Shown here: positions 52,571 to 61,221 of the stretch, piece by piece
How positions within the stretch are numbered: the stretch's first letter is position 1
How the letters are laid out: the number at the start of each line of letters is the position of its first letter
DNA from: an uncultured Pelagibacteraceae bacterium
GTDB taxonomy: Bacteria; Pseudomonadota; Alphaproteobacteria; Pelagibacterales; Pelagibacteraceae
Direction: 5' to 3'
DNA length: 64,000 bases
Assembly (NCBI GenBank): GCA_902587145.1
Contig: CACIKD010000002.1
Coordinates: forward strand, 1-64,000
Made by a program: the position numbers and the translations under genes
Notes under the pieces: model-generated
Told to the model about the DNA's origin: nothing
Database searches by the model: none
Seen by the model: only the letters and a program-made list of their open reading frames with translations

Positions 52571-54013
52571 ATGAAAATCAATCCTAATGGTTTTAGAGAA
52601 TATGATGCTCGGTGGATCTTTGAAAAAGACATCGATATAGAGGGAATCACCAATTTAGGAAAAGGCCTAGGAACTCAAATAATAGGCCATACAAAAAAAA
52701 TTAATCCAAGGGTAACAGTTGGTCACGATTATAGGTCATACAGTGAAAAAATTAAAATGGCTTTAAGTGAAGGTTTGGTATCGACAGGCTGTAATGTTGA
52801 GGATGTTGGTTTGTCTCTTTCTCCAATGGTTTATTTCGCTCAGTTTAATTTAAACTCCGATGCAGTAGCAATGATAACAGCTAGTCATAATGAAAATGGT
52901 TGGACTGGAGTAAAAATGGGAATCAAAAAAGGATTAACGCACGCTCCAGAAGAAATGTCTGAGTTAAAAGATATCGTTCTTAATAATAAATTCAAATCAG
53001 GTAAAGGTAATTTAAAAAAAATTAATGGCTTTAAAAACGTATACACACAAAATTTAATCAAAAATAATAAAATTAACAAAAAAATTAAAGCTGTAGTCGC
53101 TTGTGGAAATGGAACAGCTGGTATTTTTGCACCAGATATTTTAAGAGGCATAGGTTGTGATGTGGTAGAATTGGATTGTAAACTAGACTGGTCATTTCCA
53201 AAATACAATCCAAACCCAGAAGACTTAGAAATGCTTCATGCTATTTCTAAAGCTGTTAAAGATAACAAAGCAGATATAGGTTTTGGTTTTGATGGTGATG
53301 GAGATAGGTGCGGAGTGATTGACGAAAAGGGTAATGAAATTTTTTCTGATAAAATAGGTTTATTAATTGCTAGAAACCTAGCTCCAAAACATAAAAACTC
53401 CAAATTTATTGTAGATGTCAAATCTACCGGTCTTTACTCAAAAGACAAAGTTTTAACAGAAAATCAATGTAAAACTATTTATTGGAAAACGGGACACTCA
53501 CATATCAAAAGAAAAGTGAATACAGAAAAAGCGTTGGCAGGTTTTGAAAAAAGCGGCCATTTCTTTTTTAATCAACCTTTAGGATATGGTTATGATGATG
53601 GCGTTAATTCTGCAATACAGGTTTGTCATTTGTTAAATAATCAAAACAAAAAAATGAGTGAGCTGATGAAAGAATTACCAAATACATATCAAACTCCAAC
53701 TATGGCCCCCTACTGTAAAGATGAAGAAAAATACGGAGTTGTTGATGATATGGTAAAAAAGGTTCAAAAAATTCAAAAGGAAAATATTAAAATAGATAAT
53801 CAAAAAATTGTAGAAGTTTTAACTGTTAATGGTGTGAGATTTTCCTTAGAAGATGGATCTTGGGGTTTAATAAGAGCTTCATCTAATAAACCTTCACTGG
53901 TTGTAGTAACAGAGAGTCCTTCGTCTGACGATCGTAAAAGAAAGATTTTTGAATTTATTGATGGTTTACTTAAAAAAACTGGTAAAATCGGAGAGTACGA
54001 TCAAAAAATTTAA
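52571..54013 (+). CDS. Phosphomannomutase/phosphoglucomutase
   Basis: 480 residues, alpha-D-phosphohexomutase family. ITASHNENGWTGVKMG (around residue 100) has the phosphoserine Ser; GFGFDGDGDRCGVID is the Mg2+ loop, FEKSGHFFF the sugar-binding loop, and VVVTESPSSDDRK resembles the phosphate-binding loop. It interconverts hexose 6-phosphates and 1-phosphates (mannose and/or glucose) for nucleotide sugars, serving the glycosyltransferases of this window. ManB/AlgC-type specificity is inferred; GlmM function is less likely as the GlmM-type active loop is not seen. Overlaps the convergent TauE gene by four bases. Confidence 0.88.
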   Translation: MKINPNGFREYDARWIFEKDIDIEGITNLGKGLGTQIIGHTKKINPRVTVGHDYRSYSEKIKMALSEGLVSTGCNVEDVGLSLSPMVYFAQFNLNSDAVAMITASHNENGWTGVKMGIKKGLTHAPEEMSELKDIVLNNKFKSGKGNLKKINGFKNVYTQNLIKNNKINKKIKAVVACGNGTAGIFAPDILRGIGCDVVELDCKLDWSFPKYNPNPEDLEMLHAISKAVKDNKADIGFGFDGDGDRCGVIDEKGNEIFSDKIGLLIARNLAPKHKNSKFIVDVKSTGLYSKDKVLTENQCKTIYWKTGHSHIKRKVNTEKALAGFEKSGHFFFNQPLGYGYDDGVNSAIQVCHLLNNQNKKMSELMKELPNTYQTPTMAPYCKDEEKYGVVDDMVKKVQKIQKENIKIDNQKIVEVLTVNGVRFSLEDGSWGLIRASSNKPSLVVVTESPSSDDRKRKIFEFIDGLLKKTGKIGEYDQKI

Positions 54014-54840
54014 AGTGAAAAATATTCGTAAAGAAATCTAGTTCCTATAACTACTAAAAATAAACCAAAATATTTAGTCATTTTCTTTTTATTAATTCTA
54101 TGACTAGCTTTAGCCCCTAACCTAGCCATAAAAGCTGTTATTGGAAAAAATATTAGAAAGGCTGGAATATTGAAAAAACCAACGCTAAGAGGCAATTGAG
54201 CGTTTAGATACGAACCGGATATTAAAAATCCTACAGCGCCAAATAATGCAATAATAAAACCAATGGCTGCAGCGCTTCCTATCGCTTTATTTATTGGATA
54301 TCCAAAAAACTTTAAAATTGGCACATTCATAACTGCTCCCCCTATACCCATTGGTGCAGATATAAAACCACTAACAATTCCTGCTATTACTTTAGATGGT
54401 AAACTCATTTTTACATCTAAATTTTCCTCTTTCTCTTTAAGGAAGAGTAAATAAAAAGCTAAAAGATAAACAACAATTGTGAAAAACAAAATCAGGGGTT
54501 TAGTTTTTAAACTTGCTGCTAAAATTGTTCCTAAAATAACCCCTGTAGCTACAAATATTCCGTAACCTTTGACAATGTTAAAGTCTACAGCTTTATGTTG
54601 ATGATGTGTCATTACAGAAACAATAGAAGTTGGAATTATAATTCCAAACGATGTGCCAACCGCTAAATGCATTAAATAACTAGGTTCTATTCCTGAAGTA
54701 CTAAAAATATAAAACAAAATTGGAACTGTAATTAAACCTCCACCAATTCCAAATAAACCTGCAGCAAATCCAGCAGGAATTGCTGTGATGATCATAATAA
54801 AAATTAAATAAATAATTTCTGATTGTGAGAGAATATCCAA
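54010..54840 (-). CDS. TauE/SafE-family sulfite/organosulfonate exporter
   Basis: 276 residues, about eight hydrophobic helices in two halves, each with the family GIGGG/GIGGA element: GLFGIGGGLITVPIL around residue 30 and APMGIGGAVMNVPIL around residue 162. The family exports sulfite, sulfoacetate and similar anions or takes up others. In sulfur-auxotroph marine bacteria that degrade DMSP or taurine, sulfite export would make sense, but nothing in the neighbourhood confirms it. It follows dusA by two bases on the same strand. Confidence 0.88.
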   Translation of the reverse strand: MDILSQSEIIYLIFIMIITAIPAGFAAGLFGIGGGLITVPILFYIFSTSGIEPSYLMHLAVGTSFGIIIPTSIVSVMTHHQHKAVDFNIVKGYGIFVATGVILGTILAASLKTKPLILFFTIVVYLLAFYLLFLKEKEENLDVKMSLPSKVIAGIVSGFISAPMGIGGAVMNVPILKFFGYPINKAIGSAAAIGFIIALFGAVGFLISGSYLNAQLPLSVGFFNIPAFLIFFPITAFMARLGAKASHRINKKKMTKYFGLFLVVIGTRFLYEYFSL

Positions 54841-54842
54841 AA

Positions 54843-55826
54843 TTATCTTTCTAAAGATGTGGGGTTTGTTTTTTTAACCTGATCCATTATATGATTGACC
54901 TTTTGTAGGTCTGCATCTCTAATACACATATTTTTAGATAGATATTGTTTCCAAGTTCTTGATCCAGTTTGTCCATGGAATAATCCAATGGTATGTCTCA
55001 TGATATGGTTTAATTGAATACCTTGAGATGTTTGCTCTTGAATATAAGGAATTAACTTTTCCATTACGTCACCTCTTGAAGGGACACTTTGATTATTAAA
55101 TATTTCTCTTTCAATATCAGCTAAAAAATAAGGAGAATGGTAAACAGCTCTACCGATCATTGCACCATCAACTTTCATTAAATGATTTTTAATTTCTTCA
55201 ATTGATTTAATTCCCCCATTAATAATAATTTCATCATTTTTAAAATGCTCTTTAAGTTTATAGACAAATTCATATTTTAAGGGCGGTATATTTAAATTTT
55301 CTTTTGGACTTAATTTTTTTAATAATGCTTTTCTTGCATGAATAATAAATTTTTTTGATCCAGCATCTTTGGTTATTTGAATAAAAGATTTTAAAAATTC
55401 AAAGTCTTCAACCTCATTGTAACCAATTCTTGTTTTAATTGTTACTGGTAACTTTGTTGACTTTGCCATAGCTTCAATACACTTAGCAACTAGATCTGGT
55501 TCTTGCATTAAACACGCACCAAATTTGTTTTTTTGAACTTTTTTACTTGGACATCCTAAATTTAAATTAATTTCATTGTAACCGTAATCTTCTGAAATTT
55601 TGCATGCTTCGCTAAGCTCATTAGGATTTGATCCTCCAATTTGAAGAGTTACTGGATTTGATATCTTATTAAAAGACAACAATTTTTTTCTATCTCCTCT
55701 TATAATTGCATTAGCAACAATCATTTCTGTATATAAATGAACATTTCTACTAATAAGGCTTAAAAAATAAATTTCATGCTTATCAGTGCAGTCCATCATT
55801 GGAGCAACTGAAATTGTTTTATTCAT
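54843..55826 (-). CDS. dusA: tRNA-dihydrouridine synthase A
   Basis: 327 residues, TIM-barrel flavoprotein. ISVAPMMDCTDKHEIYFL at the start, LNLGCPSKKVQKNKFGACLMQEP (catalytic Cys in GACLM near residue 103) and IKTRIGYN, IINGGIKSIEEI and DGAMIGRAVYHSP binding the FMN phosphate are DusA marks. It reduces U20/U20a in the D-loop of tRNA with NADPH. Its ATG shares one base with the rpoZ stop, so the two are read together. Confidence 0.95.
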   Translation of the reverse strand: MNKTISVAPMMDCTDKHEIYFLSLISRNVHLYTEMIVANAIIRGDRKKLLSFNKISNPVTLQIGGSNPNELSEACKISEDYGYNEINLNLGCPSKKVQKNKFGACLMQEPDLVAKCIEAMAKSTKLPVTIKTRIGYNEVEDFEFLKSFIQITKDAGSKKFIIHARKALLKKLSPKENLNIPPLKYEFVYKLKEHFKNDEIIINGGIKSIEEIKNHLMKVDGAMIGRAVYHSPYFLADIEREIFNNQSVPSRGDVMEKLIPYIQEQTSQGIQLNHIMRHTIGLFHGQTGSRTWKQYLSKNMCIRDADLQKVNHIMDQVKKTNPTSLER

Positions 55827-56317
55827 TATTTATCTTCTGTATTATTAATTTCTTCTTTGAGTTCTAATGGTTCTTCTTTTTCAATATCTTCCTGCTTAAT
55901 TTCTGGTTGTTCAGATTTGAGCTCGGATAAAGCTTCTTTAGCTAAATTGCTTGTTGGTTTTTGATCAGGTGTTCTTCTAGTTCTTTTCGATGGTAAAACA
56001 GCTATGCCGCTTTTTGAAACTTGGCCTTTGTATATATTTTCAAAGTCATCATTAACCTCTTCTTCAGTATCCTCAAGTTCTTCAACTTCATCAGGTTCTT
56101 TTCTTAATCTTGTTATGGCGTTTTTTTCCAGTTCTTTAATTGATAGTTTTCCATCTCCAATTTCTCGTAATGCAATGATTGTTTTTTTATCGTTGTCTTC
56201 CTCAACTAACATTGGTGAACCAGAATTTAATTGGGTTGTCCTCTCTTTCGCTAAAAGAACTAGATCATATTGATTGTCGATTTTTTCTAAGCAGTCTTCT
56301 ACGGTAATTCTTGCCAT
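55826..56317 (-). CDS. rpoZ: RNA polymerase omega subunit with long acidic tail
   Basis: 163 residues, against 80-135 in most bacteria. The omega core is at the N-terminus: [30 protein letters not shown] and [15 protein letters not shown] (to about residue 70). The rest is a charged, low-complexity extension with acidic runs ([15 protein letters not shown]) and a Ser/Lys/Arg patch ([13 protein letters not shown]) and an acidic end. It helps RNA polymerase assembly and, with ppGpp, the stringent response. The tail is probably disordered. Start well supported by the MARITVEDC match. Confidence 0.94.
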   Translation of the reverse strand: MARITVEDCLEKIDNQYDLVLLAKERTTQLNSGSPMLVEEDNDKKTIIALREIGDGKLSIKELEKNAITRLRKEPDEVEELEDTEEEVNDDFENIYKGQVSKSGIAVLPSKRTRRTPDQKPTSNLAKEALSELKSEQPEIKQEDIEKEEPLELKEEINNTEDK

Positions 56318-56362
56318 GATGAGGATTATTTAGTCAATATATCTTAATAAATCAAGTATATT

Positions 56363-57571
56363 TTATAACTTTACCGGCTCAAGTTTTTTTCTAAAAATGA
56401 GCAATAAAATTAAAGATACAACGATATACGTTGCACCAATTAAAGCTATCTCTGCAATAGAGAAACCCTGGTCAATTAATATTCCAAATAAAGCAGTGCC
56501 AAAAGCCGTTGAAAATACCATTAAAGCTGTTGTTAGGGCTTTAATACTGCCGATAAACTTTACTCCGTAAATTTCTGCCCAAGTAGAAGAGCCAAGAACA
56601 TTGGCTAAACCATTTGTTATTCCTATCAAACCTAAAAATATAAAAGCACTTAAATCATATTCAAAAGATATGAGTGTTAACATTGATAATAGTAAAGGAA
56701 TATTAACAATTGGAATTAACTTTCTGCTCGTAAATTTATCTACTAGAAAACCTGATATAATAAGTGATAATATTGATATTATTGAGTAAAACATAAAAGC
56801 TTTTGGAATAACAAATATATTCCATCCTTTTGCTTCTGAAATAAATGATTGATATATAAATATTCCTGTAATTATCCATGGTCCTGCTAACATATTAAGT
56901 GACACAATATAAAATCTATAATCTTTAATTACTTCTAGACGGGTCCATTGTTTAATTTGATTTTTTTTGTTATTAGATAAGTCTTCTTCTCTTGAATCTA
57001 ACTTAATAGTTTGGATACATTTAAATATAACAATTGGTAATAAAATTATAATAATTAAAGCTATGCCTTGCCAAACAATTCTCCATGAATACAAAAATGT
57101 TAAATAAGTTATGAAAACTGGTAGAATAAATTCAGCTGTTGATAAACCAAACCATATAGTGCTTAAAGCCTTTCCTCTGGATTTGTCAAAGAATCTTGAA
57201 ATTGAAGTTGTTGAGGTATGACTCATTAATCCTTGGCCTGAAAATCTCATTAGAAATATTCCAATAGCCAGAAAATAAACATTGTTGATGAAAGAAAAAA
57301 ATAAAGAGGAAATTGAAAGTAAAATTACTACAAATAATGAATAATATAATAATTTAAATTCATCAATTTTTTTTCCCACCCAAATTAATAATAAACTTGA
57401 ACATATTGTAGCTGAAGCATAAATTGTTCCAAATTGTCCGTGTGTGATATCAAGTTCTTTTCTAATTGGTGCGTTAAACAATCCCAAAAAAAAACTCTGT
57501 CCAAAACTTGAAAAAAATGTAAATATAAAACCAAATATAATTACTTTTTTATTGAGAGAGAGATTAATCAT
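56363..57571 (-). CDS. Major facilitator superfamily transporter
   Basis: 402 residues with twelve hydrophobic segments in two bundles of six and a longer central loop (around 195-215, rich in Ser/Asp/Asn). The loop 2-3 motif VGKKIDEF matches the MFS GxxxDRxG pattern loosely, with a second copy FLVDKFTSRKL in the C-half. MFS members of this kind (OFA/monocarboxylate-like) carry organic acids or osmolytes. Substrate unknown. Its ATG is only two bases from the ATG of the divergent dehydrogenase gene. Confidence 0.88.
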   Translation of the reverse strand: MINLSLNKKVIIFGFIFTFFSSFGQSFFLGLFNAPIRKELDITHGQFGTIYASATICSSLLLIWVGKKIDEFKLLYYSLFVVILLSISSLFFSFINNVYFLAIGIFLMRFSGQGLMSHTSTTSISRFFDKSRGKALSTIWFGLSTAEFILPVFITYLTFLYSWRIVWQGIALIIIILLPIVIFKCIQTIKLDSREEDLSNNKKNQIKQWTRLEVIKDYRFYIVSLNMLAGPWIITGIFIYQSFISEAKGWNIFVIPKAFMFYSIISILSLIISGFLVDKFTSRKLIPIVNIPLLLSMLTLISFEYDLSAFIFLGLIGITNGLANVLGSSTWAEIYGVKFIGSIKALTTALMVFSTAFGTALFGILIDQGFSIAEIALIGATYIVVSLILLLIFRKKLEPVKL

Positions 57572-57573
57572 TT

Positions 57574-58443
57574 ATGAGTTGTAAAGTTTCATTCATAGGC
57601 TTAGGTGTAATGGGATACCCTATGGCTGGATTTATATCAAAAGCCGGGCACAAAGTAACTGTTTATAATAGGACAAAATCTAAAGCTGAAAAATGGATTA
57701 AAGAGTACAAAGGTAATCTTGCGGAAACACCAATGGATGCCACAAAAGATTGTGATTTTATTTTCACATGTGTTGGAAATGATAATGATCTTAGAGAAGT
57801 TACTTTGGGCGATAAAGGTTTATTTAAAACTGCAAAGAAGAATTCAATTTATATAGACAATACAACTGCTTCAGCAAATATTGCTCGTGAATTATACAAG
57901 GAGGCGAAAGCCAAAGGATTTGATTTTTTAGATGCTCCTATATCAGGTGGACAAGCTGGGGCTGAGAGTGGAACACTCACTGTAATGGTTGGTGGTGATG
58001 AGGCCCCATTCAAAAAAGCTCAGCCAGTAATAGATTGTTATAGCAAGAAAATTAAGCTTTTAGGTCCTTCGGGAAGTGGGCAATTAACTAAAATGGTAAA
58101 TCAAATTTGTATAGCCGGTTTAGTACAAGGATTGTCTGAAGCAATTAATTTCGGAATGAACGCTGGTTTAAACATGCATGATGTTATTGAAGTAATCTCA
58201 AAAGGTGCTGCTCAATCTTGGCAAATGGATAATAGACATAAAACTATGATAGAAGATAAATTTAATTATGGTTTCGCTGTTGATTGGATGAGAAAAGATT
58301 TAAAAATTGCGATGGATGAAGCTAAAAAAAATAATTCTCCATTACCAATAACTAAAATAATTGATGAATATTACGCTGAAGTTCAAAAAATGGGTGGACA
58401 AAGATGGGATACTTCTAGCTTGATAAAAAGATTTAAAAAATAG
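57574..58443 (+). CDS. 3-hydroxyisobutyrate dehydrogenase-family oxidoreductase
   Basis: 289 residues, beta-hydroxyacid dehydrogenase family. FIGLGVMGYPMAGFISKAGH is the Rossmann loop and family signature; DAPISGGQAGAESGTLTVMVGG (around 120) binds substrate, and GSGQLTKMVNQI contains the catalytic Lys. Arg in VYNRTKSK after the second strand hints at NADP(H). Possible substrates: 3-hydroxyisobutyrate, tartronate semialdehyde or 4-hydroxybutyrate. It is first of a rightward pair with the PNPOx-like gene, and head-to-head with the MFS gene, which may transport its substrate (inference). Confidence 0.9.
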   Translation: MSCKVSFIGLGVMGYPMAGFISKAGHKVTVYNRTKSKAEKWIKEYKGNLAETPMDATKDCDFIFTCVGNDNDLREVTLGDKGLFKTAKKNSIYIDNTTASANIARELYKEAKAKGFDFLDAPISGGQAGAESGTLTVMVGGDEAPFKKAQPVIDCYSKKIKLLGPSGSGQLTKMVNQICIAGLVQGLSEAINFGMNAGLNMHDVIEVISKGAAQSWQMDNRHKTMIEDKFNYGFAVDWMRKDLKIAMDEAKKNNSPLPITKIIDEYYAEVQKMGGQRWDTSSLIKRFKK

Positions 58444-59054
58444 TGTCAATAGAAAACGTCAGTTACTACGAAGACTTTAATGAAATAGAAAAAAAATTAT
58501 GGGCATTGCTTGTAAGAGCTGTAAATGATCGAAATTCAGAATTTAGAACACCTGTATTTATTTGTGGAGATAAGAATAACTTAGATGGAAGAGTTGTTGT
58601 TCTTAGAAAAGCAGATGAAAAAAATATATCTCTTCAATTTCATAGTGATATAAGATCTACAAAGATTGGCGCTATTAAGAAAAACCCTAATAGCTCTCTC
58701 TTATTTTACGGAAAAAAAGAAAAAATACAGCTAAGGATGAAAGTAGAAAGTAAATTACATTACAATGACGAGATTACAAAAGAATCTTGGGATAAAACAG
58801 GACATATAAGTAGGAAATGCTATTTAGTAACAAATGGCCCAGGTACAAAGTCTGAAAAACCAACTTCAGGACTAGATAATAAGTTTGATAACTTTGATTT
58901 TACTAAAGAGGAAAGTGAAGAAGGTTATAAAAATTTTTGTGTTATTAAATGTAAGATTAAAAGTATTGAATGGTTATATCTTGCTGCCAAGGGTCATCGA
59001 AGAGCTTTAATTGAGTTTGAGGGATCTAAAAAATTTTCTTGGTTAATTCCCTAA
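58443..59054 (+). CDS. Pyridoxamine 5'-phosphate oxidase-like FMN-binding protein
   Basis: 203 residues. The split-barrel flavin fold is visible: RVVVLRKADEKNISLQFHSDIRSTKIGAI, then SSLLFYGKKEKIQLRMKVES, the FMN-phosphate contacts of the PNPOx family, and the C-terminal YLAAKGHRRALIEFE which echoes the PdxH C-terminus. It differs from true PdxH in several places, so a dedicated pyridoxal phosphate role is not certain. The start is a GTG overlapping the previous stop (TAGTG). Convergent with the gamma carbonic anhydrase gene (12-base overlap). Confidence 0.82.
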   Translation: MSIENVSYYEDFNEIEKKLWALLVRAVNDRNSEFRTPVFICGDKNNLDGRVVVLRKADEKNISLQFHSDIRSTKIGAIKKNPNSSLLFYGKKEKIQLRMKVESKLHYNDEITKESWDKTGHISRKCYLVTNGPGTKSEKPTSGLDNKFDNFDFTKEESEEGYKNFCVIKCKIKSIEWLYLAAKGHRRALIEFEGSKKFSWLIP

Positions 59055-59555
59055 ATTTTTATATTTTTTATAATTTTTTACGTAATGCTCGGCATTTTCT
59101 TTGATATGTTTTATTTCTTCATCTGTGACCTGTCTTATTACTTTTCCGGGACTACCTATGACTAAAGATCTTTCAGGAATTATTTTATTCTCTGTTATTA
59201 AAGCATTAGCTCCTATAATAGAATTTTTTCCTATTTTGGCTTTGTTGAGAATTGTGCTTCCAATTCCGATTAAACAATCATCTTCAACTATACATCCATG
59301 TAACATTACCAAATGACCTACTGTAACATTTTTACCTATAGTTGCCGGACAGCCTGGATCAGTATGAATTACACTTCCGTCTTGTATATTTGAACCCTCA
59401 CCTATTGTGATTGGTTCTACATCTCCTCTTAACGTCGCGTTAAACCAAACGTTCGCATCTTTTTTTAGAGTGACGTTACCTATTAGAACTGAATTCGGTG
59501 CAAACCAACTATCCTTATCAATCTTTGGACTTATATTGTTGAAATTATAAATCAT
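59043..59555 (-). CDS. Gamma carbonic anhydrase-like hexapeptide-repeat protein
   Basis: The ORF track starts at 59588, but the ATG at 59555 (MIYNFNNISPKIDKD) matches the family start and gives 170 residues. Left-handed beta-helix of hexapeptide repeats with the three zinc His positions readable: VIHTDPG, then GHLVMLHGC, followed by IGIGSTILNKAKIGKNS. It belongs to the YrdA/PaaY-like group, which may hydrate CO2 or be a non-catalytic thioester-related enzyme; the acid loop of archaeal Cam is missing. Divergent from the thioredoxin-like gene with 20 bases between starts. Confidence 0.88.
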   Translation of the reverse strand: MIYNFNNISPKIDKDSWFAPNSVLIGNVTLKKDANVWFNATLRGDVEPITIGEGSNIQDGSVIHTDPGCPATIGKNVTVGHLVMLHGCIVEDDCLIGIGSTILNKAKIGKNSIIGANALITENKIIPERSLVIGSPGKVIRQVTDEEIKHIKENAEHYVKNYKKYKNLGN

Positions 59556-59575
59556 TAATATAATTATAATATAAT

Positions 59576-60130
59576 ATGGTCTTAACAAAAACCCCTATAT
59601 GCAATTTTGATGAAAAAGCTCACGATTTCAATCTAAAAGGAGTAGATAATAAATTTCACAAACTTGATAATTGTTTAGGAAAAAATGGAACTCTGATTAT
59701 GTTTATTTGTAATCATTGTCCCTACGTCAAAGCTATAATTAAAGAATTAGTGGAAGATATAAAAGAGATAAAAAAAAACGGAATTGAAACAGTTGCTATT
59801 ATGTCCAATGATACAAAAAATTATCCTGAGGACTCTTTTGAAAATATGCTATCTTTTTCAAAGGAGAATAATTTTGAATTCCCATACTTGTTTGATGATA
59901 ATCAGGAAATTGCTAAAAAATTTGGAGCAGTGTGTACTCCAGATTTTTTTGGTTATAATAAACTATTGAAGCTACAGTATAGAGGTAGGTTTAGAGAGTT
60001 GAAAAATCTATCTCCTATTAAAAACGGTGAAAGTGATCTCAAAAAAGCCATGTTAGAGATCTCTAAAACACAAAATGGTCCAAAAGAACAAATACCAAGT
60101 ATGGGCTGTAACATAAAGTGGATTAAATAA
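59576..60130 (+). CDS. Thioredoxin-fold (AhpC/TSA-like) protein with CNHC motif
   Basis: 184 residues. LIMFICNHCPYVKAI gives a CxxC (CNHC) at about residues 46-49, after KNGTL, in the position of the thioredoxin active site; EDSFENMLSFSKENNFEFPYLFDDNQEIAKKFGAVCTPDFF is typical of the peroxiredoxin-like TlpA/ResA group used as cytosolic thioredoxin-family protein. No signal peptide is visible, so it is probably cytoplasmic. Reductant or reductase role unknown. It shares one base with the start of the GT4 gene. Confidence 0.85.
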   Translation: MVLTKTPICNFDEKAHDFNLKGVDNKFHKLDNCLGKNGTLIMFICNHCPYVKAIIKELVEDIKEIKKNGIETVAIMSNDTKNYPEDSFENMLSFSKENNFEFPYLFDDNQEIAKKFGAVCTPDFFGYNKLLKLQYRGRFRELKNLSPIKNGESDLKKAMLEISKTQNGPKEQIPSMGCNIKWIK

Positions 60131-61221
60131 TGTTTGTAATATCGACAAGAAACTTTCCTCCAGAAATTGGTGGAATGCAAAATTTAATGGGTGGATTATC
60201 TTCATCTTTGTTAAAACATGGGCCTGTAAAAGTATTTGCAGACAAAACTAATGTAAAAAATAACTTTGATAAAAATTCAGGCATCAACATTACTCGTGTT
60301 TCAGGTTTTAAAATTTTTAGAAAATATAGAAAAGCAAATTTAATAAAAGAATTTTCTCTAAAAAATTCAATTAGAGCTTTTTTTTTCGACCACTGGAAAA
60401 GTATAGAAAAAATAGATGATAAAATCTTGGCAAATACAACATCATTTTGCTTAATACATTCCAAAGAGATTAATCATGTAGAGGGCACTCTTATAAATAA
60501 AAGAATGTTAAAAGCTTTAAATAAAGCAAGTTATGTGATTTCAAATTCTGAATTTACAAAAAAACTTGCTATTAATAATGGTTTAAACGAAAAAAAAATT
60601 AAAATCATCCATCCTGGTTGTAACTATCCAATTAAAATTGATAACAAAAATTTAGATAAAGCAAAAGATTTGTTTAGAAATAATTTTCCAAAAATTATAA
60701 CCGTAGCGAGACTTGATAAGAGAAAAAGTCATCAAAATATTTTAATGACGATTAAAAATTTAAAACCAAGATTTCCAAACATTAAATATATTTCCATTGG
60801 AGATGGTGATGAAATGCAAAATCTTAGGAGTTTAAAAAATGAATTAGGTCTTGGTAATGAAGTGCTGCTTTTAAATGAGTCAACTGAGCAATTAAAAATA
60901 GCGCTTTTAGAACAATCTGATCTTTTTCTAATGCCTTCTGTAATTTATAAAAAATCCGTTGAAGGTTTTGGAATATCTTTCATAGAGGCAGCTGCTTTTG
61001 GAACTGGTTCAATTGGAGGTATTGCTGGTGGTGCCTCTGATGCTATTCAAGACGGTGTTACTGGATATTTGTGTGATGGAAATGACTTAAATTCCATATA
61101 TGAAACTATAGTTAAATTTTACGATAATGATAATTTTAAACAACTAGGTAAAAATGCTTTTACGTTTTCAAAAAATTTTAATTGGGATAAAATTATAAAA
61201 AAATATATTAAGTTAATCTAA
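60130..61221 (+). CDS. Family 4 glycosyltransferase
   Basis: 363 residues, GT-B fold. FVISTRNFPPEIGGMQNLMGGL at the N-terminus binds acceptor; YVISNSEFTKKLAINNGLNEKKIKIIHPG and ITVARLDKRKSHQNIL mark the donor domain, and EGFGISFIEAAAFGTG (around residue 280) is the EX7E motif of GT4. It transfers a hexose from a nucleotide sugar in LPS or exopolysaccharide synthesis. It is followed tail to tail by a heptosyltransferase-like gene with a nine-base overlap. Confidence 0.92.
   Translation: MFVISTRNFPPEIGGMQNLMGGLSSSLLKHGPVKVFADKTNVKNNFDKNSGINITRVSGFKIFRKYRKANLIKEFSLKNSIRAFFFDHWKSIEKIDDKILANTTSFCLIHSKEINHVEGTLINKRMLKALNKASYVISNSEFTKKLAINNGLNEKKIKIIHPGCNYPIKIDNKNLDKAKDLFRNNFPKIITVARLDKRKSHQNILMTIKNLKPRFPNIKYISIGDGDEMQNLRSLKNELGLGNEVLLLNESTEQLKIALLEQSDLFLMPSVIYKKSVEGFGISFIEAAAFGTGSIGGIAGGASDAIQDGVTGYLCDGNDLNSIYETIVKFYDNDNFKQLGKNAFTFSKNFNWDKIIKKYIKLI

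Noticed and set aside
52885-53208. 107-codon ORF antisense to the phosphohexomutase
   Set aside because: The sense gene has all family motifs; the antisense frame is a shadow.
60123-60464. 113-codon ORF antisense to the start of the GT4 gene
   Set aside because: It overlaps the well-supported GT4 and thioredoxin-like genes and has no ribosome site or family features.
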